The notes under the pieces: generated by a model
Told to the model about the DNA's origin: nothing
The model's input: the letters and a program-made list of their open reading frames with translations, nothing else
The model's database searches: none
Shown: one piece after another, positions 47,346 to 57,725 of the stretch
How the letters are laid out: every line of letters begins with the position of its first letter
Position numbering within the stretch: the stretch's first letter is position 1
Assembly: GCA_951804985.1 (NCBI GenBank)
Contig: OX638132.1
Location: forward strand, 9,033,529-9,097,528
Direction of reading: 5' to 3'
Source: Dryomyza anilis
Taxonomy: Eukaryota; Arthropoda; Insecta; Diptera; Dryomyzidae
DNA: 64,000 nt
Program-made: the position numbers and the translations under genes

Positions 47346-48000
47346 GTAGAACTGTGATTGCCAACTCTATGGGAAAAATTCCATAAGTGGTAATTTTGTA
47401 TCTTAGAAAAACAATGGTGAATTAATTGTTTTTATAATGTAAAAGGTTTTACGAATTTAATTTTATTTTATTTAAAAAAATTAAAGGCTTTGGCGCATAT
47501 TCATAGACAATTAAAGTCAACTTTAAATTTAAAATAAGCATTTTGACAATTTATTCTGTACAAAATTTTTCAAAAAAATCGAATTTCGTCGATTTTAAAT
47601 TGTCTATGATTATGCGCCTTTGTATTTTGAGCTTGTACTTTATGTCTCATATAATTAAGATCGTTTTATAACGTCCGTGTTATAGCAAAAAAAAATAAAC
47701 TAATCTCGATGGAATTTCGGTTTTAGAGATTTTGAATTTTTATTCCATACAGTGTGTAAAATTGAACTTGATGTTCTTTGTACTAAACTATTTTATGAAA
47801 CTGTATATTTAGTGTAACGGTTATACCGGTTGGTACTGGATCAGGACCGCCATGATAAAGCAATTTTGGTAACACTTTTTTTCAACTTTTACAATTCATA
47901 TATTCAAAATCGATTTTCTCTTTTGGGTTAAATGATAAATATACATTATTTGAAAAGAAAATAAGATGGGGTTTGGCGCTGATAATAGATTTGTTCCTAA
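47346..48000. other. Intergenic DNA with one inverted-repeat patch
   Basis: GCGCATATTCATAGACAATT (about 47495) and AATTGTCTATGATTATGCGC (about 47605) are inverted copies with TTAAATTTAA-like interior, so a small fold-back of about 130 bases. A related fragment is at 45420-45480 (TGTCAATGATTATGCG). No gene was seen. Confidence 0.45.
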
Positions 48001-48224
48001 ACAATGTAATTAGTCAAAAAAATACTATATAATTAATGGTTTATAACTATTAAAATTAGTCAATTGGATAAGTTATTATTTTAATCGATTAATACCATTA
48101 AGTTCTACAAAATACCATCAAATTTCCATTGATTAATATTAATTTTTTAAATAAATAATTGTCCTATTGACCAATTTTAATGGGATTTTATTGAATTTTT
48201 TTCAAGTGTGGGCATATCTTATAA
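48001..48224. mobile_element. MITE with ATTTTAATGGG words, copy 1
   Basis: AGTCAAAAAAATACTATATA on the left is roughly inverted by TTGAATTTTTTTCAAGTGTG on the right. Its interior GATAAGTTATTATTTTAATC and CCTATTGACCAATTTTAATG match 59725-59942. Confidence 0.55.
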
Positions 48225-48558
48225 CAGGGATGTTATACACAGAATGACATTTCAAAGATACTCACCTACAAAAAATTAAACGAAACACACAAAACTACAG
48301 ATTGAATGTACACCAAAAGAATAATTTGTACCGTTAACAACAGCAGAATTGTCAAATTTCTTTTAGAATATAATTATATTAAAAATAAAAAATACCGTTG
48401 TTGCTGCAAGATGAGTTTTACTACACATATATGTATATGGTCTAGTTAAATTAGAACAGTCTAGTAATACTTATAAATGGTACTAACTAACATGTTGAAT
48501 TCTTAATGTTATCGTGTTTTTAAAATAAAAATATAGTTTTGGCAGCCAAATTTGTCGA
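48225..48558. other. 3' flank of the eight-exon gene, no feature
   Basis: This is the minus-strand 3' flank of the gene that stops at 48559. No canonical AATAAA on that strand was seen close to the stop. Confidence 0.4.
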
Positions 48559-48739
48559 TCAAACTTGTTTTAAATTTAATTCCGAATGTAATTTACATTT
48601 TTTGCCATAATATTGTTTACAATTACCATTTCCTAAACCAATAACAGTTGCCTTTAAACTTTGTAGTATCGGAAGATAATTATTTGACATTTTAGATTGA
48701 TCGATGGACAATCTGGAGGTAAACCAGCTCATTCCCAAA
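48559..48739 (-). CDS. Unknown membrane protein, exon 8 (C-terminus)
   Basis: It completes Ser526, then encodes LGMSWFTSRLSIDQSKMSNN through CKQYYGKKCK to a TGA stop at 48559-48561. It carries Cys566 and Cys574. The acceptor is TTATTTCCAG. Confidence 0.8.
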
Positions 48740-51700
48740 CTGGAAATAATACAAAAAACATGGTAATATTAATAATTATTTCTATAATAATATATTATAG
48801 GATCCTACCTCCATACTGGAATCCAAAGCTTTTGTTCATTCAATTGTTTGCCGGCAAAGCGATTATTTTCGCATATGGAAAAATAGTGACATGATCCATA
48901 ATCTTCGGGATATAACAATGCGGCATCAATAGAGTGAAGAACACGACGCGATAAATCATTTATCTGAAATTAGTTTTTAACATGATTCATGGTTCTGAAT
49001 ATTTTTGTCAGAGATTAAAACCATAATAAATGAATTGAAATGTGTACAACACGTAAAAAATTAAACCCACAACGTACGATATACCTTAACTGAGTCGTTA
49101 TAAACTGAATACCAATACGTGGGAGAAAAATATAATTGAAACCGTTATTCGTTTGAGTTTCAATAAAAATAGTTTGACACTACAGTTGAACAGTACAGTC
49201 CTGAAGAACTTAGGATGTGCCACCATTTGGATGTGCGTGACGTACAGTTTAATGCCGAATCCGAACAGCGGGGTGAGAGCTTTTCATATGCAATTTTTAC
49301 TCTCGTAGGTTTGCCATTTACTGCCAAGAGTTAGCGCGGTATAGAAAAATGTTTTCTATGAAAAGAGGTTATTAGCCCCAGCCCAGATTAGAACATGGGA
49401 CCTTTCACTCGTAGTCCAACGCACTGACCTCTGAACTTCCGACGACGCGGGTTTTAATACTTGATTATAACTTAAAGTATTCCCATGGCTTACCATGCTT
49501 AATCTTTGGCTGTCACTGGTTGAACGTTTTTTTCGACGTCTTATCTCTTCCGTGCCATCATTTACTGGATCGGGATCATTATCCGTACCTTCCATAGGTA
49601 ACATCATCATGTTCGCTGAATCATCCTTGCCCTATTATATATGATAAATATTATCGTGAAATTGGAATATGATGTACTCTTTCAAATCGTTACCATAGTG
49701 ATGCAAATCAGAACTTGTAGTGTGAACATGCCAAAGGACAGAAAGGCCAAAGTAGTTAGTGCAATATCGGTTATATCCTTCAGACTGATTTCTTTATTTT
49801 GAAGTGTTGCTGCTGATGGTATCGAATGAGGAACAGCTTCAGGATATGGATGTGTTTGGGTAACTGGAATTGGATGCACAGATTGTGACGGATGTGATTG
49901 TGCTTGTGGGTGAGAGTAAGAATGCGGATGTGATGAATAGGATGGTGAATACGATGGAGGATGTGATGGATATGATTGTGGGTGTGATGGATGCGATTGT
50001 GGGTGTGATGGATACGATTGTGGGTGTGTTGGATACGATTGTGGGTGGTGTTGTGGATGAGGTTGTGAATGAGAAGAATATGATTGTTGATGTGGTGAAT
50101 ACGATTGTGGATGCGATTGATGTGGTAACTGCATGCCGTAACTATCAAATGATGTATCATAGCCTAAAATGATGTATTAAGGAGTTTAACTCATTTGCAA
50201 TTAATAATCAATTGTAAAAGTAGAGTTTTCTAAATGAAGTACTTTAAAATTAGGTACTACACTCAGAAAACAGTTCCCTAATATTAGGTAAAATTTACTT
50301 GAAATAGCGCCAAGTTCAATTTTACATATTTGAATAAAAAAAAAAAATTGAATATATATATAGAAACATTTCACTTGATATATAGATAATTTCCATATTA
50401 TAAATTTTTCCTTAACGCTCAAGTTCAATATATAGGAAACCATTTTCTGAGGTCCAGTTTTTCAGACACATTCTCAAAATGAGTGGCATATTAAATGATT
50501 ACTAATTGTCTATCTGTCTAGAAAAGACATTCGCCTGTTTTGTTTAGTAATTATAGACGTTTTAAAAATGTGGGAAAGTGAAAAACTTTTCATTGATACA
50601 GTTGATACAGTTTTAATTATATCAGATATATTTTCAAGTCAATAATTGTTCAAAAGTGTATAATTGTTCAAAAGATAAATAATTACCATTCTTATTAATA
50701 GTTTGCGTAAAACGATCGTTATGTTGAGTATCTGCATACACAGGATCATTGGATAGGTGATTTATAGTGTTTAAACGATGCTGTGGCTGCATAACCCGTA
50801 TCAATGAAAAATTTATAAAAAATTAAAAATAATGAAACATATTAAACTGTGTTTAATTGAATTGCTTTATGTTTAATAAAAAAAACGATATATACGGTCA
50901 TGTTCCGGGTTTAGATCGAATTTCGATCGAATTTCATATAAAATTTGTAAACAAAATGTTTTGAATTCGATGTCACAATACAAAAAAATGTGTTTTTCAA
51001 ACAAATTCAAATCGTTCTTCTTAAAGCAAACGGATTGAATTCATTTAAAAAACAAATGTTTGTACTGAGACATCGAATTCAAACCCGTTTGTTTACATAT
51101 TTTATATGAAATTCGATCGAAAGCCAGAACATGACCGATAATTCAAATTATAAGATTTAAGTAGCGTCGGTAGTTCAGTGATTATTGCGAGCCGAAAGGT
51201 CGCGTACCACAGGTCCAAATATGACTTGAACTAACAAATCTTTTCATACACCCAAAGAACGAATCAGTTGGGGCAACTGCCTTTTTTTGCCAACCGATTT
51301 CATTAGTTCTGTCAACATTCGACTGATACAGTTGTTGCAACACAGCGTATCAGTTCACACAACTATTGAATACAATTGACACAACCAATTTGTTTAGTTT
51401 ATTCAATTTAATTATGAGAAATCGGCTATTTTACCTAGCCCTAGCGTTCACGAGATCGGAAATTGCCGACGACTCGTTGTACTGCTGACTTCGTGTTTGC
51501 AACATGTTGGAGCGCTAGGGCTGCATATATAAATACAACATATAGAAGCACAATAACAAGTACATTGTAGAATAGTATGTCTCTTGTTGAAGAAAGTGTA
51601 TTTGGGCATGAAAAAACTGAACAGTAAAAACGAACAAGTCTTGAAACTATTCCAAATTTTGTTTTACACGTGGCACGCGCTGTCCGTAACACACCAAAAA

Positions 51701-53327
51701 AAAAACGAAAAATCTGAAGCTTGTGCGACTGATGTTGTCCTGCTTTGGCATTGCTTTTATACAAGACAACTGATTTCGCAGTTGAATCAAATAAATATTG
51801 GTTGCTTCAACCTAATATAACTAACTATCTGTTAAGTTAACTATCTGTTAAGTCAAAAGTTGTATACCCTTCATACTATTGTTTACTATAAATAAATTTC
51901 AGTTGAGGCTGACTACATTTGGTAGATGCAAGTGAATATTCGATGAAACAACTGAACGCCAAGCTAATATTTTTTTGTGTGTAGAAAACAATTTTCTTTA
52001 CCACATTACCCCTCGGCAGACAAACGCAAATACTCATTTGGAATGAGGTTAATCGAACTGAAATACATTTGTTGTAACCTCACCAGAAATTTAGAGTTGG
52101 TCCATTTCTGTTCAAACCTTGGGATGATAATTATGTGTGACCATATATGGCAATGGAATTAGTTTTTTTTTTTCAAAATTTCAAGATTAAAAATTTTAAT
52201 TAAAATAGCACACCTGAAGGTTGTACAACCTTTTGCTTGGTGACTTGGAGGTTGAAACAACCTCATGCTTACTGACTAGGAGGTTGCTACAATTTCATGA
52301 TTGCGTATTCGAAGGCTGCCACAACCGAATTCAGAGGTTGTTGCAAATACTTTAACAGTCTGTGTGTACAAATATAACACACACAGCTTAGATGGTGAGA
52401 GAGATTGTCTTAGGTTCTTCATGTGTTTTTTTTATAAGTTCAACAACTCTTAAGCATTGATAAGGCTAAATGGTTACTTGGTAATTTTTCCAAAACTTAC
52501 CATTTCTGGATTATTACTGCTCATGGCATATCCCGTAATATCGCCATCTTCAAATTCCTCTTCCTCCTCCTCCTCGTCTGGATCTTCGCCCATGGTATGT
52601 AGTTCAGTGACATCCTGTGGAAATTGCCGACGATTGTGTCCAATTTTTAGACGTTTGTGTTTGCCTATAGAACGGTTCAAATGTATATGTCCGTCAAGTT
52701 GGCGACGTATGTCCTCCAATGTGGTTGAACTACAACGAACAGAGTTATTTTAATAAGACCTAGTTACAATAAAAAAACATATATACCGCTGCAACCAGTC
52801 CTTATAGTTCGTAGAACCCTCGTCTGTCAACAATTTATGATTTGCAATGTGCTTTGTGGTACGTTGTTGCCTGTCCGAATCTAACGTATTATTTGAGCCC
52901 GGTTCCATTGTGGCCGTGCCCATGCGTCTTGTAATCGAATAGATTCTGGCAGGATGTATAAGCTCTTCGGCAAGAAAACGTGTGGCCAAATATTCGTTCA
53001 TCATGCGTCTATAATATAGTTAATTTTTAAACATTTGCATAAATCATTTTCAGCTATGCACCACCTGTGGAATCCCATCGTATTCAGCGCTGTGCTAAAA
53101 TCTGTGCAGTTCAAACTAACCATTTCGTCGACGTCTGAATTATTTAGGTTTTTAAATTCTAGAAACGTACTAAAAGACTGCGTAAATAGACGAGGCGGCA
53201 TGAGTTTGACATCTAGTATATCGTTTACATCGAATGGCAATCCATCCAATGCATTTAATCCGGAGGACATTATACAATCCACGCAGAATCTTAAAATAAA
53301 CCAAAGCAGAGCGCGTTCTCTAAGCAT
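48559..53327 (-). CDS. Uncharacterised membrane protein, eight coding exons
   Basis: The exons in gene order are 53065-53327, 52787-53008, 52501-52729, 50687-50786, 49694-50163, 49494-49631, 48809-48963 and 48559-48739. All have GT/AG edges and matching phases, and sum to 1758 bases (585 residues).

The ATG at 53327 gives MLRERALLWFILRFCVDCIM, a signal-peptide-like start. Then come an ordinary domain (about 25-200), an acidic run at 214-220, and a low-complexity His/Pro/Gln/Ser/Tyr region (about 275-395) with repeats such as HPQSYPS. A predicted transmembrane helix at about 406-428 is followed by a basic RRRKKR at 459-464. The C-terminal domain has four cysteines (499, 505, 566, 574) and KLWIPVW/SLGMSWF.

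I do not recognise the family. It could be a secreted or cell-surface protein of insects. Function unknown. Confidence 0.85.
48809..48963 (-). CDS. Unknown membrane protein, exon 7
   Basis: It encodes INDLSRRVLHSIDAALLYPE, then DYGSCHYFSICENNRFAGKQ and KLWIPVW (475-525). The paired cysteines and the aromatic end look like a folded small domain shared with exon 8. The acceptor is ACTAATTTCAG and the donor is GGAG/GTAGGA. Confidence 0.85.
49240..49445 (-). mobile_element. SINE-family copy in intron
   Basis: TAATGCCGAATCCGAACAGC, ACTCTCGTAGGTTTGCCATT and TAGTCCAACGCACTGACCTC are shared with 37590-37815 and 25650-25892. The B box (AGATTAGAACATGGG) is degenerate. It sits in the intron between exons 6 and 7 of the unknown membrane protein gene. 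Confidence 0.6.
49494..49631 (-). CDS. Unknown membrane protein, exon 6
   Basis: 46 codons (429-474), phase 0 at both ends: GKDDSANMMMLPMEGTDNDP and onward to RRRKKRSTSDSQRLSM. Since it is symmetric it could be skipped without frameshift. The basic run may be a proprotein-convertase site or a stop-transfer/nuclear-type signal. Acceptor TATATAATAG, donor ATG/GTAAGC. Confidence 0.85.
49694..50163 (-). CDS. Unknown membrane protein, exon 5 (repeat region and TM)
   Basis: It completes Gly272, then encodes 156 codons. The first two thirds are His/Pro/Gln/Ser/Tyr repeats (HPQSYPSHPQSHPSHPQSYP and similar), the DNA being a TGGGTGTGATGGATACGATTG-like array on the plus strand. The last part is KDITDIALTTLAFLSFGMFT, then LQVLICITM, a predicted membrane helix. 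The tandem coding repeat should vary in copy number between individuals. Confidence 0.85.
50259..50455. mobile_element. MITE with TACACTCAGAAAACAG ends (intronic)
   Basis: CTACACTCAGAAAACAGTTC, then CCTAATATTAGG on the left; TATAGGAAACCATTTTCTGAGG on the right. AAGTTCAATTTTACATATTT and CTCAAGTTCAATATATAG are internal partners. It is non-coding. Confidence 0.55.
50687..50786 (-). CDS. Unknown membrane protein, exon 4
   Basis: 33 codons plus one base (239-271): PQHRLNTINHLSNDPVYADT, then QHNDRFTQTINKN. The acceptor is GGGTTATGCAG and the donor is AATG/GTAATT. Phases match both neighbours. Confidence 0.8.
51165..52030 (+). mobile_element. SINE fragment split by an inserted element
   Basis: GTAGCGTCGGTAGTTCAGTG (51165 onward) is a tRNA-like head with degenerate A box. 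The tail AAAACAATTTTCTTTACCAC, then ATTACCCCTCGGCAGACAAA (51985-52025), resumes after the element at 51248-51983. Compare CTATACCGCGCTACCTCTCG in the intact relatives. Confidence 0.5.
51248..51983. mobile_element. Element of the 13011-13842 family, copy 2
   Basis: It starts ACACCCAAAGAACGAATCAG and ends ATTTTTTTGTGTGTAG. It lacks the AACAGTAACAAC expansion of copy 1 and is about 100 bases shorter. Both share the [18 protein letters not shown] segment (TTTGTTTTACACGTGGCACG). Confidence 0.65.
52205..52372. mobile_element. MITE with GGTTGTACAACC words
   Basis: GAAGGTTGTACAACCTTTTG, GGAGGTTGAAACAACCTCAT, GAGGTTGCTACAA and AGAGGTTGTTGCAAATACTT occur in sequence. It ends CAGTCTGTGTGTAC. A fragment is at 10055-10165. 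Confidence 0.55.
52501..52729 (-). CDS. Unknown membrane protein, exon 3
   Basis: It completes Arg162, then 76 codons: STTLEDIRRQLDGHIHLNRS and onward to the acidic DPDEEEEEEEFEDGD and ITGYAMSSNNPEM. The acidic run at 214-220 is flanked by a basic segment (GKHKRLKIGHNRRQF). The acceptor is GTTCGTTGTAG and the donor is ATG/GTAAGT. Confidence 0.85.
52787..53008 (-). CDS. Unknown membrane protein, exon 2
   Basis: It completes Arg88, then 73 codons: RMMNEYLATRFLAEELIHPA, RIYSITRRMGTATMEPGSNN and NYKDWLQ. The single NNT/S sequence (N-N-T) could be glycosylated if lumenal. The acceptor is ATATTATAG and the donor is CAGCG/GTATAT. Confidence 0.85.
53065..53327 (-). CDS. Unknown membrane protein, exon 1 (N-terminus)
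   Basis: ATG 53327 is chosen because the next 20 residues are hydrophobic with an early Arg pair, like a signal peptide; no ATG lies upstream in frame. It encodes LNALDGLPFDVNDILDVKLM, PPRLFTQSFSTFLEF, and NLNNSDVDEMVSLNCTDFS with possible N-glycosylation sites (NNS, NCT). The donor AG/GTGGTG is weak but gives the right phase. Confidence 0.8.
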
Positions 53328-53661
53328 TTCGAATGTGCTTTGTTTCAATGATTAAATAAAACTGAACAACCAGCGAACAAATATTGGAAAAAAGCGTCAC
53401 ATGAAAACATGTTAAGCTCACACTTTGTTCGAATTAATTTTTTGACATGCACTGATTGTGTCCAAAAGAAACAGTTTCAATTTTCAAGCGCATCCATTAA
53501 TTTCATGCGCATTCATATATGACAATGCTACACAGTTTCTCATGCAATTTTTCGTATAAAGACATTTCTTTCATAACTAAGTTATTTATGTATAAATTTT
53601 AATTTTGTTAAATATTTACATTTCAACAATATTAATATCAAAATCATTGGTCAAAATTAGG
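53328..53661. other. Upstream flank of the unknown membrane protein gene
   Basis: The promoter should lie here or in the mariner copy just beyond. No core promoter element can be assigned with confidence. Confidence 0.3.
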
Positions 53662-54982
53662 TACACAGAAAAAAATAATCGACGTAAATATAGCAACCGA
53701 TAATAATTGCATTCATTAATCAATTCAGCAATGAAATTCACTAATTTAATGAAAACATTTGCTATTTTTCCTTAAATCAGCAAATTAGTTTGCTAATATG
53801 AATATTTTTACGTCAATGCAGCATATAAATGGTTTTTCAATAAGATCGACTGGACCATTTCGTGAGATAACACGTTCTCCAAACTTGGTTTTCAATAAAT
53901 TGATTGTGGCAATCGTTGTGTGGCTTGTAGCGCCGTCCTGTTGGAACCACATGTCCTCCAAGTCCATATCATCCAATTGGGGCCAAAAATATACGGTTAT
54001 CATTAAACGGTAGCGATTCCCATTCACTGTAACGTGCCGGTCTTGATCATCACGGAAGAACTACGGCCGAATGACGCCGCCGGCCCATAAACCGCACCAA
54101 CCGTAATTTGTTCGGGATGCAATGATGACTCATGGAGTACGTGTGGATTGCTGTCTGACCAATAACGCATATTTTGTTTATTGACGAAGCCATTCAGCCA
54201 GAAATGAGCCTCATCGCTGAAGATGATTTTTCGATGAAAATCAGAATCATTTTCATGTTTCAAGGTGGTCAAGCGGCTTCAGATCTTGCATCAATTTGAT
54301 TTTGTAAGTATGTAGGCCAAGATCTTTTCGCAAAATTCGCCACAAGGACGTCACAGAGATGCCCAACGCTTGAGAACGACGTGTGAGAGACACATTTGGG
54401 CTTTCTTCAACTGGCCTCAGCGGCAGCAATATTCTTGACACTACGGGCACTTCTTTGGCTCACTGGCATGGGAACATTTTGTACTGTGCCTGTGGATTCA
54501 AATTTCCATTTCCACTAGACGCTCAATTGTTGATCTGCTAGGACGATTATGACGACCATAAATTGGACGTAGCGCTCTTAACGTTGAGGCCACTGACTCC
54601 GAATTTCGGTAGTAAATTTTAATAATTTCGACTCGTATATCTTTCATCATGAAATGGCAAACCTTACTGAAGAGAAATGTCAAAAGAGCGGCAAGAAATA
54701 TGGCGTCGTTTGCTGTCCCTGTCGCTCTACTTTTGTAGCGTCCCTGTTTTACCCTTTACTTTAGTAGGCTCAGTTTTAGATAATATAATTGCTGAAATTG
54801 CGACTACTTATTAATTTTCTGCATTGACGTACAAATATTCATATTAGCAAACGAATTTGCTGATTTAATGGAAAATAGCAAATTTGTTCATTAAATTTGT
54901 GAATTTCATTGCTGGGATTGATTAATGAATGCAATTAATATCAGTTGCTATATATATACGTCGATTATTTTTTTTCTGTGTA
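53662..54982 (-). mobile_element. Decayed mariner/Tc1-type transposon
   Basis: It spans 1321 bases including TA at both edges. The ends TACACAGAAAAAAATAATCG and ATTATTTTTTTTCTGTGTA are inverted, with similarity continuing for about 160 bases (e.g. AGCAAATTAGTTTGCTAATA versus ATATTAGCAAACGAATTTGC). The transposase on the minus strand is broken into pieces in different frames at 54498-54683, 54253-54450, 54024-54272 and 53785-54027. They carry the helix-turn-helix start (IKIYYRNSESVASTLRALRP), then RSQALGISVTSLWRILRKDL, FSDEAHFWLNGFVNKQNMRY (first catalytic Asp) and DMWFQQDGATSHT (second catalytic Asp). Frameshifts make it inactive as assembled. Confidence 0.9.
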
Positions 54983-57375
54983 GGCAGAGATTTATCGTAA
55001 ATGTAGTTATAGTCGTTTCATAAATGAAATCGATTTGGTTTAGTTAGCTGGGCTGTTATCATGGGTAACTCGCCCCGATAATTCTTACCCGGTGGAATTG
55101 TCTCGGGTAAGAATAGTCTTGGTGAAGTATTTTCTCGGCATATTATAACCTCGGAAAGAATTGGTTAGGGGGAGAAGTGTCAGGAAATAATTATAAAGGA
55201 CAGATTTGAAGAAGGGAAGAAAAAGTCCAGGTAAGAATTGATCGGCGAATGGTTCATGTTATTGATTAATGTTTATTAAACTTTTACATTTACTTCCCCC
55301 CTTAATACTAATATTTGATGTATCAATTGAAAAATAAACTTGAAAAAAACACCTAGCTGATTGATCAGATGATTTACTTTACTGATACCATTATTGATTT
55401 ATTTCTGCAAATACACAATAGTGTGCGCTAACATTATAAATATCCTTAATTTGTAACACTTTCCGAATTTCTTCCTACGTCATGTTTTTTTGTATTTTTA
55501 TTATTACCCATAATACATATACCCATCCTAGTGAATAAAAATGCTGTGCATTTAAATGAAGTTACGTGTCTATAAATTTATAATACCACGACCATTACGT
55601 GGCAATTTGGCACGCAATTATCGCACGGCTCACAATCGCGTGTTAAAGACCAAGTGTAGGATTTCAAATATGTAGGTATCAAGCAATAATAGCATCATTT
55701 ATAACCGGGCTATGATTGAACATCGAGATGTCTAATGTACCAGCTGCATATTCACGTAATGTTCTGGACAAATCAACAGACATATTCAACAGAGAGACAA
55801 ACGTGAATTGGTTGGGACTGTTGGGCCCTAATGCAAGTAATACACGCACATTAAAAGCTATGTAATATATCGTTTCAAATCTGTATATTTCGATTAATAT
55901 GAGAGCAGCAAACAGTATAACATATTTTCATATAAGTAGGGATTAAAGCTGTTACTATAACTTTTACCTTTATCCGATTTATACCATTTGTACTTCTATG
56001 AATTTAAAGTTTATAATTAAGACCTCATACTCCGATTTTTATGGTAGTTAATGTTTTTGAGTTATTACGTCAATTTTCTTTAATGTGGTATATTAATAAA
56101 TGCTAGTTCATTTTTTATCATATTTTGCAATAAATGCATGCTTTTCATTGTTTTCAGAGAAGAACTTTTTTTTTGTTTTTTGATATTAGTATATAAAACA
56201 AATTTTTTGTCTTGTAATAAGTTTTTTTTTTATTAATATTAGACATGACTGATACTATTAGATACTCAAAAATACATATATTTTTAGGTTTGAAATTTTG
56301 AACCTCAAAATTTTATGTTAAAGGTGTGAATTTTTGAATTCGTTTTATGTTTTCAGTTCTAATACCTGCATGAGTTTTAACTATATTGCACTCAGGTTAC
56401 ATTTTTTTTAATTACTCAATATATTCTTTGTATTTTTACAAAAGAAACGATTGTTTCATTTTTTAGTTTGTATGATATGGAAGATATAGAAAAGTCTATT
56501 TTTCCAAAATTTCGATTTTGAACGTTCATAAGTAAAATGCTTTAAAAGTCTTCAAGCTATAATCGATTTTCTTTTACAGCTGAATTAATACATTTTCACC
56601 CCAACCCCCCAAAACAGTAGTAGCATTTCAAAAAAATATGACATTCGTTAGTCCCAAATCCACTACAAATCTAAAAATGAGATAAACCATCATACTGAGA
56701 AAAATCACAAAAAAGAATAATATTCTTTTTTATGGAATATTATTCCACTACCCAAACCAGGTCCGTACTTGGATTTCCGTTCAGGAGGAAAAGGTTTTTA
56801 AAAAACATATTAATTTTTTTGTGAGAGTTCCTTAAAATACATTTGCGTATAAAAATTAATTCTATTTAATTTTTATTCATTCGGATTATGTATTTGCAAA
56901 TCATAAATTTATTTGTGAATATTCCCGGACGAACAAAAATTACTTTCAATATTTTTTATATATAACTTTTATAGAGGAAAAAGGACATTATTGGACACAG
57001 TGATCAATTTAAAATTTAACTATAATTTGCGTCGTTGTATATTTTTGGTTCAAATTGGATCGTTTCGGACTTTTTGAATACCTAACTACAAAAAGAGTCC
57101 AATGACTTGGTTGGGATCTGGAAATATTAAAAAAACGTCTCATTTTATGAAATCGAGATTCGAACATAAAGGTCAGCTCAATATAATTAAGTTAATTAAA
57201 AACATGAAAAAATCAAAACCCTTCTTAGGATTTTATATAAATTGAATAGAAGAATAAGTATTGATTTAGTACCGATTTTATTTTTCTTGTATATCTTACA
57301 AATTTATGTCGATTTTATATCGTAAAACAAAAATTTAATGACATATTTAGACAAATCCTAAATGAAGAAATCAGA
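54983..57375. other. Intergenic DNA, no gene seen
   Basis: TCTCGGGTAAGAATAGTCTT and neighbouring words at 55060-55230 repeat GGTAAGAAT/GTAAGAATTG several times. AAAGAATAATATTCTTTT at 56711-56728 is a perfect palindrome. Otherwise A/T-rich, without coding similarity. Confidence 0.4.
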
Positions 57376-57725
57376 TACACAGAAAAAAAATAATCGACGT
57401 AAATATAGCAACCGATATCAATTGCACACGCTTATTGGTCCAGCAATGACATTCAGATTTTTAATAAAACATTTGCTACTCGTAGGTAAATCAGCAATTA
57501 TGTTTGCTAATATGAATATTTGTACGTCAATGCAGCGAATTATTTAGTCAGCGTTTAGCAAATATAATTGCTGAAACTAATTAATTTGCTGCTTCGACGT
57601 ACATATATACTCATATTAGCAAACAAAATTGCTGATTTAACGACGATTAGCTAAAGTTTTCATTAAAGTACTGAATTTTATTGTTGGACTGATTAATGGT
57701 AATTAATATTGCTATATGTAAGATG
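57376..57725. mobile_element. Internal-deletion derivative (MITE) of the mariner family
   Basis: TACACAGAAAAAAAATAATC, then GACGTAAATATAGCAACCGA, then TGCTAATATGAATATTTGTA and GTCAATGCAGC match the left end of 53662-54982. The right part, from TCGACGTACATATATACTCA through GATTAATGGTAATTAATAT, matches its right end. The transposase is missing entirely and the two terminal regions are joined. Confidence 0.8.

Larger units (their letters stand above)
50787..52500. other. Intron 3 of the unknown membrane protein gene, repeat-filled
   Basis: It contains a diverged inverted pair: AAATTTCGATCGAATTTCATATAAA (50917-50945) faces TATATGAAATTCGATCGAAA (51102-51121), a fold-back of about 250 bases (50893-51140). 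Next is a SINE split by another element (51165-52030), then the repeat at 52205-52372. Confidence 0.5.

Noticed and set aside
49870..50172. 100-codon plus-strand open frame rich in Val/Met/Asp
   Set aside because: It is the antisense reading of the HPQSY coding repeat of the minus-strand gene.
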